Positions 1-7,491 of a stretch of DNA of 15,413 nt are shown one piece after another (the first letter of the stretch is position 1; every line of letters begins with the position of its first letter). Source of the stretch: Actinomycetota bacterium. Its GTDB lineage: Bacteria > Actinomycetota > Actinomycetes > Mycobacteriales > Mycobacteriaceae. The stretch is from contig SYAB01000238.1 in NCBI GenBank assembly GCA_005787665.1, positions 1 to 15,413 on the forward strand, written 5' to 3'. A program made the translations under genes and the position numbers. A model generated the notes under the pieces. It ran no database searches, had not been told where the DNA came from, and worked only from the letters and a program-made list of their open reading frames with translations.

Positions 1-408
1 GCCGTTGCCCAGGCCCGGTTCCTCCTCGCAGGCCAGTACCGCGTCGTAGTCCTGGCCCAGTTCGGCGAGCGCCGCCCGGGCCTCGTCCTCGAGGTCGAGG
101 TTGAGCAGGTTGTTGCCCAGGTGCGGGCCCAGCAGGAACTCCGCGGAGAGGTAGATGGCCACCTTGCGGGACAGATCGAGATAGGTCTGGGTGGTGTCGG
201 TCCAGCGCTTCTGCATGCGGTCGCGCACCGCCAGAGCGAGCGCGTGGTAGTAGTGCTGGGGTTGCAGCAGCTGGAACGGCCGGCCCAGGGTGAAGCGCAG
301 GTGGTCCTCGATGGCCTGGCGGAGCGAGGACGCGCTCATCCCGGTGCGGACGTCTTCGACGCTGCCGGACCCCCCCGCCACGGCCGATGTCGCGATCACG
401 TCGCTCAT
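1..408 (-). CDS. glgP: Glycogen phosphorylase, N-terminal part (cut by window edge)
   Basis: This is the first 136 codons of an alpha-glucan phosphorylase (glycosyltransferase family GT35), which releases glucose-1-phosphate from glycogen with pyridoxal phosphate. The visible part carries family landmarks: a YLSAEFLLG segment (about residues 86-94), the following LGNNLLNL, and EEEPGLGNG at the window edge, which in this family runs into the GLGRLAACF block. The PLP lysine and catalytic core lie outside the window, so activity cannot be judged. The ATG at 406-408 is preceded by a strong GGAGGA ribosome site (415-420 on the plus strand), unlike several neighbours that look leaderless. It diverges from the amine oxidase gene across 149 bp and has no evident functional link to the rest of the window. 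Family identity is confident; ortholog to M. tuberculosis glgP is inference. Confidence 0.93.
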   Translation of the reverse strand, partial: MSDVIATSAVAGGSGSVEDVRTGMSASSLRQAIEDHLRFTLGRPFQLLQPQHYYHALALAVRDRMQKRWTDTTQTYLDLSRKVAIYLSAEFLLGPHLGNNLLNLDLEDEARAALAELGQDYDAVLACEEEPGLGNG

Positions 409-545
409 GGTGATTCCTCCCCGATGGGTTCGAAGGCCCGAGTCACCTCAAGGGGTGCGGGCACGCGATTGGGTGCGAGTATGGCACCGCCGAGTAGCCC
501 CTACCTGCGGTTCGGGTAACTCCCAGGTGAACGGTTGACCGCGGG

Positions 546-551
546 TAGTCT
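546..551 (+). promoter_or_regulatory. Predicted -10 element of the amine oxidase gene
   Basis: TAGTCT fits the mycobacterial -10 pattern TANNNT. Its last T is seven positions before the A of the ATG at 558, which would put the transcription start on the start codon (leaderless mRNA). No convincing -35 or Shine-Dalgarno is seen. TTGACC at 535-540 is too close to serve as the -35. Confidence 0.5.
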
Positions 552-557
552 CAGGCG

Positions 558-1982
558 ATGCCAGGCGGGGCGGAGCCACAACCGGGGGGCGGCCGCACGC
601 CCGTGTCGCGGCGCGGCGTGCTGCTCGGCGCGGCTGCGACCGCCGGTTTGGCGGCATGTGCCCGGCCCGCCGAAACACCCTCGCCCGGGGGCCGCGACGT
701 GGACCGCGACGTGGATGTGGTGATCGTCGGCGCCGGGATCGCCGGGTTGGTCGCCGCCCGTGCCGTGGTCCAAGCCGGGTTGCGATGTCAGGTCCTGGAG
801 GCCCGCGACCGGGTCGGCGGCCGGATCTGGACCTCGACGGCCTGGTCCGGCCTGCCCGTCGATCTCGGCGCGTCCTGGATCCACGGATCCGACGGCAACC
901 CCGTCCTCGAGGAGGCCGACCGGCTGGGGATCACCACGACGATTTTCGACGTCGGATCCTTCGACGGAGCCGGAACCTCGGTTCTTTACTCCGCCGAAGG
1001 AACTCGCCTGGACGAGGATCTGGTCCGGGCCCCGATCGACACGGTGGTCCGGCGGCTGGAGAAGTCCGCCGGCGCTCGGGACGCCGGGCGGATCAGCCTG
1101 CGCGAGGCACTCGATGCGCTTCCTCCCAAGCTTGCCGAACTCGCGCGGTCGCCCGGCGTCGCCGCGGTGCTGAACGAGTACGCGGCCGACTACGGTGCGA
1201 CCCCGGCCGAGTTGGCGCTGAGCGCGCTGGATGAGGACGATGCCTTCCCGGGAGCGCAGCGGGTGTTTCCCGGCGGCTACGGCGAGCTGGCCGACCGACT
1301 GGCGGACGGGCTCCCGGTGCGGCTCGGCACCCCGGTGGCCCGGGTGTCGCTGCGTGAGCCGGGCAGGGTGATGGTCGATACCGCAGACGGCCGCTGGCAG
1401 GCCGCGAAGGTGATCGTGACGGTTCCCCTCGGAGTGCTCAAGGCCGGCGGCATCCAGTTCGACCCACCGCTGAGCGGCCCGCACGCGGCGGCCGTCGGAA
1501 GGCTCGGTATGGGCAGGTTCGAGAAGGTGATCCTGCGCTTCGGTGAGGTGTTCTGGGACGACGCCGACCACATCGGGGTGCTCGGCGATCCCGGGGCCCC
1601 GTTCACGGGCTGGTTCAACCTGCACCGGGTCACGGGGCAGCCGGTTCTGATGGCCCTCAACGGCGGCGCGGCCGCCGCCGCGGCAGCGGGCCCCCCGTCG
1701 CAACAGGCCGCCCGGGCCGGCGAACAACTGGCCCGGATCTACCCCGGGGACTTCCAGGCCCCGGTCGCCGTGCAGGCGACGGACTGGTGGGCCGATGAAT
1801 TCAGCCGCGGCTCCTACTCGTTCACCGCTGTCGGGTCGGGCGTCGAGGACCGTGCCGCGCTGGCCGAGCCGATCGGCGAGCGACTCTGGCTGGCCGGGGA
1901 GGCCAGCGAACCGGACCGGCACTCCACCGTGCACGGCGCCTGGATCAGCGGACTGGCGGCGGCCCGCCAGGCGTGCGGATAG
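558..1982 (+). CDS. Tat-exported flavin amine oxidase (polyamine/monoamine oxidase family), probable lipoprotein
   Basis: A 474-residue flavoprotein of the amine oxidase (MAO/polyamine oxidase/LSD1) superfamily, which oxidises C-N bonds with FAD and releases hydrogen peroxide. Visible features are a twin-arginine leader with SRR (residues 17-19), a hydrophobic core and lipobox LAAC ending at Cys34; the Rossmann motif GAGIAG (58-63); the acidic turn and LEARDRVGGR; the DLGASWIHG segment typical of polyamine oxidases; FEKVILRF with the lysine expected near flavin N5; SRGSYS; and a C-terminal FAD block LAGEASE...TVHGAWISG. Tat export makes sense because FAD is inserted in the cytoplasm. I chose ATG 558 because TAGTCT lies exactly where a -10 for a leaderless message should be; a GTG at 603 would still leave the SRR leader. 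The MmpL gene follows after 47 bp, probably co-transcribed. The substrate is unknown. Confidence 0.88.
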   Translation: MPGGAEPQPGGGRTPVSRRGVLLGAAATAGLAACARPAETPSPGGRDVDRDVDVVIVGAGIAGLVAARAVVQAGLRCQVLEARDRVGGRIWTSTAWSGLPVDLGASWIHGSDGNPVLEEADRLGITTTIFDVGSFDGAGTSVLYSAEGTRLDEDLVRAPIDTVVRRLEKSAGARDAGRISLREALDALPPKLAELARSPGVAAVLNEYAADYGATPAELALSALDEDDAFPGAQRVFPGGYGELADRLADGLPVRLGTPVARVSLREPGRVMVDTADGRWQAAKVIVTVPLGVLKAGGIQFDPPLSGPHAAAVGRLGMGRFEKVILRFGEVFWDDADHIGVLGDPGAPFTGWFNLHRVTGQPVLMALNGGAAAAAAAGPPSQQAARAGEQLARIYPGDFQAPVAVQATDWWADEFSRGSYSFTAVGSGVEDRAALAEPIGERLWLAGEASEPDRHSTVHGAWISGLAAARQACG

Positions 1983-1991
1983 CGTGAAAAG

Positions 1992-2010
1992 CCGATCCGA
2001 ACCGATCCGA
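1992..2010 (+). repeat. Short tandem repeat before the MmpL gene
   Basis: CCGATCCGA occurs at 1992-2000 and again at 2002-2010 (period 10 bp, one helical turn) in the 47-bp gap between the amine oxidase and the transporter. It may be chance or a regulator site; nothing else supports a function. Confidence 0.55.
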
Positions 2011-2018
2011 CCCGAGAC

Positions 2019-2023
2019 GAGGA
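2019..2023 (+). promoter_or_regulatory. Ribosome binding site deciding the TTG start of the MmpL gene
   Basis: GAGGA sits six bases before TTG 2030. This spacing supports TTG as the real start, placing the first residues (MLARIARLAV) right before the first membrane helix, as usual in MmpL proteins. Confidence 0.65.
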
Positions 2024-2029
2024 CCGAAC

Positions 2030-4276
2030 TTGCTGGCACGTATCGCCCGGCTGGCCGTCACCGCACCCCGGCAGGTGCTCCTCGTCGCCGGGCTGCTCGC
2101 GGTGCTGCTGGGAGTCTTCGGGGTTCCGGTGGCCGACAAGCTCTCTCCGAGCGGCTTTCAGGATCCGACCGCGGAATCCTCGCGGGCGGCCCAACTGCTG
2201 ACCGACAAGTTCGGCAAGGGTGACGTCTCGTTGGTGATCGTCGTGACCGCCCCGGACCGCTACGACAGTCCCGCCGCCCGGGCGGTGGCCGCCGACGTCG
2301 TCGACCGGCTGATCGGCTCCGGGCACGTCGCAACCGTGACGTCGGCGTGGACCGCCCCGCCGCCCGCGGCGGGCGCGCTGCTCAGCGCCGACAAGCGATC
2401 CGGGCTGATCGTCACCGGGATCGTCGGCCCGGAGAACATGTTGCAGACCTACACCAAGGAACTCGCCGACGCGATCGTCGGCGACCGCGACGGCATCCGG
2501 GTGCGGGCCGGTGGAACGGCGATGGTGAACCTGCAGGTGACCGAACAGTCCAAGCGGGACCTGCTGGTGCTGGAGGCCATCGTCGTCCCCCTCAGTTTCC
2601 TGGTGCTGGTCTGGGTGTTCGGCGGACTGTTCGCCGCCGCACTGCCGGTCGGCGTGGGCGTGCTGGCCATCCTGGGATCGCTGGCGGTGCTACGCGCCGT
2701 CACCTACTTCACCGACGTGTCGATCTTCGCGCTCAACCTCACCACCGCGATGGGTCTGGCGCTGGCCATCGACTACACGCTGCTCATGGTCAGCCGGTAT
2801 CGCGACGAACTCGCCGAGGGTGCCGGACGGCAGCAGGCGATCGCCACCATGATGGCGACCGCCGGACGCACGGTGGTGTTCTCCGCGGTCACCGTCGCGT
2901 TGTGCATGGCGGTGATGGTGCTGTTCCCGATGGACTTCCTGCGCTCGTTCGCCTACGCCGGGGTGGCCACCGTCGGATTCGCCGCACTGGCCGCGATTGT
3001 CGTCACTCCCGCCGCCATCGTGCTGATCGGTGACCGACTGGACTCCCTCGACGTGCGCCGCGCGATCCGCCGGATGCTCGGCCGGCCCGAGCCGGTTCCG
3101 GTGCCTGTCGATCAGCAATTCTGGTACCGCTCAGCGAAATTCGTGATGCGGCGGGCTATTCCGATCGGTCTGGCGGTGGTGGCGTTGCTGGCGGTGCTCG
3201 GCGCGCCGTTCTTCGGGGTCAAACCCGGCTTCCCCGACGACCGGGTGCTGCCCTCGTCGGCGTCGGCTCATCAGGTCGGCGATCTGTTGCGGGCCGACTT
3301 CGCCATCGACTCCGACTCCGAGGTGCCGATCGTCATCCCCGACTCGGCGGGCCTGGACCGGACCGAGGTGGATCGATACGCCGCGGCGCTCTCGGAGGTG
3401 CCCGAGGTCAGCTCGGTCTCCGCCCCGGCCGGGACGTTCGTCGGCGGCCGGTTGACCGGTCCGCCGCTGGCGGCCACCGGCGACGCGGCGGGGGCCACCC
3501 TGCTCACCGTCGGTACATCGTTGCCGCTGTTCTCCGATGCTTCCGAAGAACAGCTCAGTCGGTTGCACGACGTGCCCACACCGGGCGGCCGGGACGTCGA
3601 GTTCGGCGGGCTGGCCCAGACCAACCGCGACAGTGTCGATGCGATCACCTCCCGGCTGCCGTTGGTGCTGGGACTGATGGCGGCGATCATGCTGGTGTTG
3701 CTGTTCCTGCTCACCGGCAGCGTGGTGCTGCCGGTGAAGGCGCTGATCCTCAACATGCTGTCGCTGTCGGCCGCGTTCGGTGCGGTGGTGTGGATCTTCC
3801 AGGACGGCCACCTCGGTGCGCTGGGCACCACCGCCACCGGAACGCTCGTCGCCAACATGCCGGTGCTGCTGTTCTGCGTGGCATTCGGGTTGTCGATGGA
3901 CTACGAGGTGTTCCTGGTCTCCCGGATCCGGGAGTTCTGGCTGGCTTCCGGAGCCGATGGGCCGGCGACATCGGGCAGCGGGAACAACGACGAGGCCGTC
4001 GCGCTGGGCCTTGCCCGCACCGGCCGGGTGATTACGGCCGCCGCACTGATCATGGCGATCTCGTTCGCCGCGCTGATCGCCGCGCAGGTGGCGCTGATGC
4101 GGCTGTTCGGCACCGGGTTGACCCTGGCGATCCTGATGGACGCCACCCTGGTGCGCCTGGTCCTGGTGCCGGTGTTCATGCACGCCATGGGCCGATGGAA
4201 CTGGTGGGCGCCGGCGCCGCTGGCCCGACTGCACCGGCGGTTCGGCATCAGCGAGGCGGGACCGACCCTGGCGTAA
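2030..4276 (+). CDS. MmpL/RND-family membrane transporter
   Basis: A 748-residue inner-membrane transporter of the MMPL branch of the RND superfamily, which moves lipids across the mycobacterial membrane using the proton gradient. The fold is duplicated: one helix (about 15-33), a periplasmic porter domain (34-178), five helices (179-335), a seventh helix (378-398), a second porter domain (398-540) and five more helices to about 735. Both proton-relay Asp-Tyr pairs are present: D248-Y249 in AIDYTLLMVSRYRDE and D624-Y625 in SMDYEVFLVSRIRE. It lacks the long cytoplasmic tail of MmpL3 and MmpL11 and is shorter than most MmpLs. The TTG start has a well-placed GAGGA. It lies downstream of the amine oxidase and ends 7 bp from the convergent COMT-like gene. 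The cargo is unknown; the neighbouring polyketide lipid is a guess from position. Confidence 0.9.
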   Translation: MLARIARLAVTAPRQVLLVAGLLAVLLGVFGVPVADKLSPSGFQDPTAESSRAAQLLTDKFGKGDVSLVIVVTAPDRYDSPAARAVAADVVDRLIGSGHVATVTSAWTAPPPAAGALLSADKRSGLIVTGIVGPENMLQTYTKELADAIVGDRDGIRVRAGGTAMVNLQVTEQSKRDLLVLEAIVVPLSFLVLVWVFGGLFAAALPVGVGVLAILGSLAVLRAVTYFTDVSIFALNLTTAMGLALAIDYTLLMVSRYRDELAEGAGRQQAIATMMATAGRTVVFSAVTVALCMAVMVLFPMDFLRSFAYAGVATVGFAALAAIVVTPAAIVLIGDRLDSLDVRRAIRRMLGRPEPVPVPVDQQFWYRSAKFVMRRAIPIGLAVVALLAVLGAPFFGVKPGFPDDRVLPSSASAHQVGDLLRADFAIDSDSEVPIVIPDSAGLDRTEVDRYAAALSEVPEVSSVSAPAGTFVGGRLTGPPLAATGDAAGATLLTVGTSLPLFSDASEEQLSRLHDVPTPGGRDVEFGGLAQTNRDSVDAITSRLPLVLGLMAAIMLVLLFLLTGSVVLPVKALILNMLSLSAAFGAVVWIFQDGHLGALGTTATGTLVANMPVLLFCVAFGLSMDYEVFLVSRIREFWLASGADGPATSGSGNNDEAVALGLARTGRVITAAALIMAISFAALIAAQVALMRLFGTGLTLAILMDATLVRLVLVPVFMHAMGRWNWWAPAPLARLHRRFGISEAGPTLA

Positions 4277-4283
4277 GACGGCT

Positions 4284-5045
4284 TCAGGCCCCTCCGCCGA
4301 GATACTCCGACTCCAGGACGAGGTCGGGGATCAGGCTCTGGTACTCCACGTGGGTGCGGTGCTCGACGGTCTGAAACACCCGGCCCTGCTGTTCGCTCAT
4401 CCACGCCCGGTACTTGGGCGAGCCGGGGAACCCGACGTTGTCGGCCACCACGATCGCTCCGCGGCGCAGCCAGCCCCGATCGAGGATGGCGCGCAGATCG
4501 GCCAGGTAGGCGTCCTTGTCGTGGTCGATGAACAGCAAGTCCAGCGCTGCGCGGCCGAATCCGTGCTCGGATTCCAGCCGGTTCAGGGTGTCGCCGCCGT
4601 CACCAACGGTGCCCACCACGCAGTGGATCCGGTCGGCCACCCCGGCGTGGCTCCAGATGCGCTGCGCCACAGCGGCATTGGCCGCCGAAAGCTCGACCGA
4701 GACGACCCGCGCCCGTGGTGCCGCGCGGGCAATCCGCAAGGCGCCGTATCCACAGTAGGTGCCCAGTTCCAGAACCAGGCCGGGATCGGCCCGGCGTACC
4801 GCGGCGTCGAGCAGGGCGCCCTTTTCGTCACCGACGTTGACCAGAAACGACTTCTCATAGGCATAGCGGTCGATGGTGGCCAGCACGTCGTCGACATCCC
4901 CGCGCCGGGCGTGGGTCTCGACGTAGCCCGCGGCGGCGGCCTCCCGCCCGTCGCCGACCTGGCCGGTGGAGTTGAATCGCCGGATCGCCAGACCGGTCCG
5001 CAGCAGCGACCATCGCAGCATCGGCAGCCGCTGACGGATTCCCAC
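4284..5045 (-). CDS. COMT-type O-methyltransferase
   Basis: A 253-residue class I SAM-dependent methyltransferase whose active site closely matches animal catechol O-methyltransferase. Visible are [10 protein letters not shown] (67-76), the SAM-binding [17 protein letters not shown] (90-106), the acidic SVEL (116-119), FIDHDKDAY (172-180) with metal ligand D174 and catalytic lysine K177, [12 protein letters not shown] with D202 and N203, and VEY with E234. All Mg ligands and the catalytic Lys/Glu are kept, so methylation of a vicinal diphenol or hydroquinone-like ring is likely from family knowledge. A basic, partly hydrophobic N-terminal stretch of about 60 residues precedes the core. The GTG start at 5045 fits a leaderless message from TAGCAT at 5052-5057. 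It diverges from a membrane methyltransferase and lies next to a polyketide-quinone operon, which could supply its substrate (inference). Confidence 0.88.
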   Translation of the reverse strand: MGIRQRLPMLRWSLLRTGLAIRRFNSTGQVGDGREAAAAGYVETHARRGDVDDVLATIDRYAYEKSFLVNVGDEKGALLDAAVRRADPGLVLELGTYCGYGALRIARAAPRARVVSVELSAANAAVAQRIWSHAGVADRIHCVVGTVGDGGDTLNRLESEHGFGRAALDLLFIDHDKDAYLADLRAILDRGWLRRGAIVVADNVGFPGSPKYRAWMSEQQGRVFQTVEHRTHVEYQSLIPDLVLESEYLGGGA

Positions 5046-5050
5046 CCGGC

Positions 5051-5057
5051 TATGCTA
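5051..5057. promoter_or_regulatory. Palindromic -10 element shared by two divergent methyltransferase genes
   Basis: TATGCTA reads as TATGCT (TANNNT) on the plus strand and TAGCAT (TANNNT) on the minus strand. The expected start on the minus strand is 5045, exactly the GTG of the COMT-like gene; on the plus strand it is 5063-5064, the GTG of the membrane methyltransferase. The predicted starts are 18-19 bp apart, the geometry expected of a symmetric bidirectional -10. No Shine-Dalgarno is seen for either gene. Confidence 0.5.
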
Positions 5058-5063
5058 CGGACA

Positions 5064-5840
5064 GTGCGCAGCGCAGAGTCTGGTTCGGGTCCAGGGGTCA
5101 CCGACGGCCCACGAAAATTGCTGGCACTGAGCTACGGCGTGGTGTGCCACATCAGCTTCGCGTTCGGCGTGCTGACCATGATGGCCGCGATGTATTTCGG
5201 GATGAGCCGGTCGCTTGGTGCGGTGCCGGCCCCGTGGACCTGGTTCGCCAACGTGGCACTACTGGTGCAGTTCCCGTTGGTCCACTCGCTGTTACTCACC
5301 ACCAGGGGTCGGCGACTCCTCGGACGGCTGGCGCCAATGGGTGCCGGCAGCACCCTGTCGACCACGACCTATGCCGCCATCTCCGCTGCACAGGTCTTCC
5401 TGCTCTTCGCGTTCTGGTCGCCGACAGGGATCATCTGGTGGCAGGCCGGTGGTGCGACCCTGGTCATGATGTCGGTGCTGTACGCCACGGCCTGGTTGCT
5501 ACTCGGCAAGTCGATGGCCGATGCGGGACTGGACCTGCAGACCGGCAGCCTGGGCTGGGTGGCGCTGTTTCGCGGCCGCAAGCCCGTGTACCCGCCGATG
5601 CCGGTGACGGGTCTGTTCCGGCTGACCCGCCAGCCCATCTACGTCGCCTTCACGCTGACGCTGTGGACCGTCCCGACCTGGACGCCGGACCAGTTGGTGG
5701 TGGCGGTCACGTTCACCGCATACTGCCTGGCCGCGCCGTTGCTCAAGGAAGCCCGCTTCCGGCGAATTTACGGTGCGTCCTTCGACGCCTATGCCCGCGA
5801 CGTTCGGTATTGGTTGCCCATTCCCCGCAAACGCCGCTGA
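5064..5840 (+). CDS. Integral membrane methyltransferase (ICMT/phospholipid methyltransferase-like)
   Basis: A multi-pass membrane protein of 258 residues (262 if begun at ATG 5052). It has about five hydrophobic helices, then a C-terminal block with [11 protein letters not shown] (RQPIY at about residues 189-193) and [24 protein letters not shown], the pattern of the isoprenylcysteine carboxyl methyltransferase / PEMT group, in which RxPxY and the EE/ER region bind SAM near the membrane face. The substrate is probably a lipid, but it is not identifiable. I prefer GTG 5064 because ATG 5052 lies inside the predicted shared -10 and has no ribosome site, while 5064 fits a leaderless start. It is a different, longer type than the second membrane methyltransferase at 6976. 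The polyketide synthase begins 71 bp downstream. From memory, M. tuberculosis has a similar neighbour pair (mmpL13 and Rv1147). Confidence 0.8.
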   Translation: MRSAESGSGPGVTDGPRKLLALSYGVVCHISFAFGVLTMMAAMYFGMSRSLGAVPAPWTWFANVALLVQFPLVHSLLLTTRGRRLLGRLAPMGAGSTLSTTTYAAISAAQVFLLFAFWSPTGIIWWQAGGATLVMMSVLYATAWLLLGKSMADAGLDLQTGSLGWVALFRGRKPVYPPMPVTGLFRLTRQPIYVAFTLTLWTVPTWTPDQLVVAVTFTAYCLAAPLLKEARFRRIYGASFDAYARDVRYWLPIPRKRR

Positions 5841-5882
5841 GCCGTCGCGGTGGATCTGCTAGTCATGTAATGGACAGGGTTG

Positions 5883-5900
5883 GCCGGGCGGATTCCCGGC
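5883..5900. promoter_or_regulatory. Inverted repeat, candidate operator of the polyketide synthase operon
   Basis: GCCGGG and CCCGGC form a perfect 6+6 bp inverted repeat separated by six bases, ending at the candidate -10 (5900-5905) of the PKS gene. A dimeric regulator bound here would cover the -35/-10 spacer. It could also form a weak hairpin in a read-through transcript. Confidence 0.4.
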
Positions 5901-5905
5901 ATACT
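5900..5905 (+). promoter_or_regulatory. Candidate -10 element of the polyketide synthase operon
   Basis: CATACT matches TATAAT at four of six positions and ends seven positions before the A of ATG 5912, so the message would start on the ATG. The GGAG at 5906-5909 is only two bases from the ATG, too close for a normal ribosome site, which also favours leaderless initiation. Confidence 0.35.
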
Positions 5906-5911
5906 GGAGCA

Positions 5912-6985
5912 ATGACGAACGGACCAGTGAGCGTAATCGCGGGGGTGCAGGGCGCTCTGCCGCCGAATCGCTACAGCCAGGACGAGATCGTCGAGCAGTT
6001 CCTGATGATGCCCGGTTTCGCCGAACACGAGAAGATCGTTCGCAGTCTCTACCGCTCGGCCAAGGTGGGTCACCGACACCTGCTGCTCCCGCTGGAGTCC
6101 TACTCGGGTCTTCGTGATTTCGGCGAGGCCAACGACCAGTTCATCGAACACGCCGTGGAACTGGGGTGCGCGGCGGTGTCGGCGGCGCTCGACGAGGCCG
6201 GCCTGGCCCCGAGCGATGTCGACCTGATCATGTCCACCACGGTCACCGGCATCATGGTGCCCTCGCTGGAGGCCCGGGTCGCCACCAAGCTGGGGTTGCG
6301 GCCCGACGTGCGCCGGGTGCCGATGTTCGGCCTCGGCTGCGTCGCGGGCGCGGCCGGGGTGGCGCGCTTGCACGACTATCTGCGCGGCGCCCCCGACGGC
6401 GTCGCGGTGTTGCTGTCAGTGGAACTGTGCTCGATGACCTTCACCGCGGTCGAACCCACCATCGCGAGCCTGGTCGGCACCGCGTTGTTCGCCGACGGTG
6501 CCGGCGCGGTGGTCGCGGTGGGTGAACGTCGCGCGCGCGAGATCGGCGCCACCGGGCCGGCCATCGTCGACAGCCGCAGCCATCTCTACCCGGATTCACT
6601 GCGCACCATGGGGTGGGACGTCGGAGGGACCGGTCTGAAGCTGGTGCTCTCACCCGATGTGCCCGAGGTGGTCGGCCGTTACCTGCGCGACGACGTCGAC
6701 GGATTCCTGGCCGACCACGACCTGTGCATCGCCGACATTGGCACCTGGGTGAGCCATCCGGGCGGGCCGAAGGTGATCGAGGCGATCGTGGAGAGCCTTG
6801 AGCTGCCCGAGGACGCACTCGAACTCACCTGGCGGTCGCTGGCCGATGTGGGCAACCTGTCGTCGTCGTCGGTGCTGCATGTGCTGCGCGACACCATGGC
6901 CAAGAGCCCCGCCGCGGGCCCGGGCGTGATGATGGCCATGGGCCCGGGCTTCTGTTCGGAACTGGTTCTGCTGCGATGGCCCTGA
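5912..6985 (+). CDS. Type III polyketide synthase (alkylresorcinol/alkylpyrone synthase type)
   Basis: A 357-residue chalcone/stilbene-synthase-fold enzyme of normal family length. It condenses a fatty acyl-CoA starter with malonyl-CoA extenders and cyclises the chain to an alkylresorcinol or alkylpyrone. The triad is intact: Cys143 in [10 protein letters not shown], His282 in WVSHPGGPK and Asn315 in DVGNLSSSS. The N-terminal thiolase-like half covers about 1-215 and the C-terminal half 225-357, ending with the conserved [14 protein letters not shown]. The next gene overlaps its last 10 bp, so the two are translationally coupled. The order PKS, membrane methyltransferase, flavoprotein is that of srsABC in S. 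griseus and of the mycobacterial polyketide-quinone operons. Starter length and ring type cannot be read from the sequence. A stretch of open frame before the ATG overlaps the upstream gene and is not used. Confidence 0.93.
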   Translation: MTNGPVSVIAGVQGALPPNRYSQDEIVEQFLMMPGFAEHEKIVRSLYRSAKVGHRHLLLPLESYSGLRDFGEANDQFIEHAVELGCAAVSAALDEAGLAPSDVDLIMSTTVTGIMVPSLEARVATKLGLRPDVRRVPMFGLGCVAGAAGVARLHDYLRGAPDGVAVLLSVELCSMTFTAVEPTIASLVGTALFADGAGAVVAVGERRAREIGATGPAIVDSRSHLYPDSLRTMGWDVGGTGLKLVLSPDVPEVVGRYLRDDVDGFLADHDLCIADIGTWVSHPGGPKVIEAIVESLELPEDALELTWRSLADVGNLSSSSVLHVLRDTMAKSPAAGPGVMMAMGPGFCSELVLLRWP

Positions 6986-7491
6986 TCCCCTACATCGCCC
7001 TGGTCGCGGCGGTCGGCGTCGAACGCATCGCCGAACTCGTCGTGGCACGTCGCAACCTGGCCTGGAGCCGGGCCCGCGGCGGGATCGAATTCGGCTTCGG
7101 CCACTACCCGGTGATGGTGGTCCTGCACGTCGGTTTCCTGCTCGGCTGTGTGGCCGAGGTGTGGCTGCTGAACCGGCCGTTCCTGCCGTGGCTGGGCTGG
7201 CCGATGCTGGCCGTCCTCGTGGCGGCCCAGGCTCTGCGATGGTGGTGCATCTCGACGTTGGGTCCGCGCTGGAACACCCGGGTCATCGTCATCCCCGGCG
7301 CCCCGCGCGTCGCCGGGGGACCGTACCGAGTGTTCAGCCATCCGAACTATGTGGCCGTGGTGGCCGAGGGCATCGCACTGCCCCTGGTCCACACCGCCTG
7401 GATCACCGCCGGCGTGTTCACCCTTCTCAACGCCGCCCTGCTGACCGCTCGGATCCGGACCGAGAACGCGGCCCTGGCGAGGTTGGCATGA
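6976..7491 (+). CDS. ICMT-family membrane methyltransferase (SrsB-like)
   Basis: A 171-residue membrane protein with about four helices and the isoprenylcysteine carboxyl methyltransferase (ICMT, PF04140-type) signature: [23 protein letters not shown] (115-137) followed by the RIRTENAAL segment (160-167), which bind SAM and the lipid. In S. griseus, the matching gene srsB O-methylates the alkylresorcinol made by the PKS; by operon position this enzyme likely does the same here. The ATG overlaps the PKS end by 10 bp, and its TGA overlaps the next ATG in an ATGA, so all three proteins should be made in step. Family assignment is good; the exact methylated hydroxyl is inferred. Confidence 0.88.
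   Translation: MALIPYIALVAAVGVERIAELVVARRNLAWSRARGGIEFGFGHYPVMVVLHVGFLLGCVAEVWLLNRPFLPWLGWPMLAVLVAAQALRWWCISTLGPRWNTRVIVIPGAPRVAGGPYRVFSHPNYVAVVAEGIALPLVHTAWITAGVFTLLNAALLTARIRTENAALARLA

Noticed and set aside
518..536. ECF sigma promoter (AAC ... GTT) before the amine oxidase
   Set aside because: The spacing between AAC and GTT is only 13 bases, shorter than ECF promoters need.
501..2039. Long open frame of 512 codons on the minus strand
   Set aside because: It is antisense to the amine oxidase, Arg/Gly/Pro/His-rich with no domain, and typical of high-GC shadow frames.
3131..4234. Minus-strand open frame of 367 codons under the MmpL gene
   Set aside because: Gln/His/Arg-rich composition without motifs; the plus strand carries clear RND helices and Asp-Tyr pairs.
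4350..5051. Upstream extension of the membrane methyltransferase frame
   Set aside because: It runs antisense through the COMT-like gene and carries no leader or helix; the real protein begins at 5052 or 5064.
5144..5911. Upstream extension of the polyketide synthase frame
   Set aside because: It overlaps the membrane methyltransferase in another frame and looks like shadow sequence; PKS homology begins just after ATG 5912.
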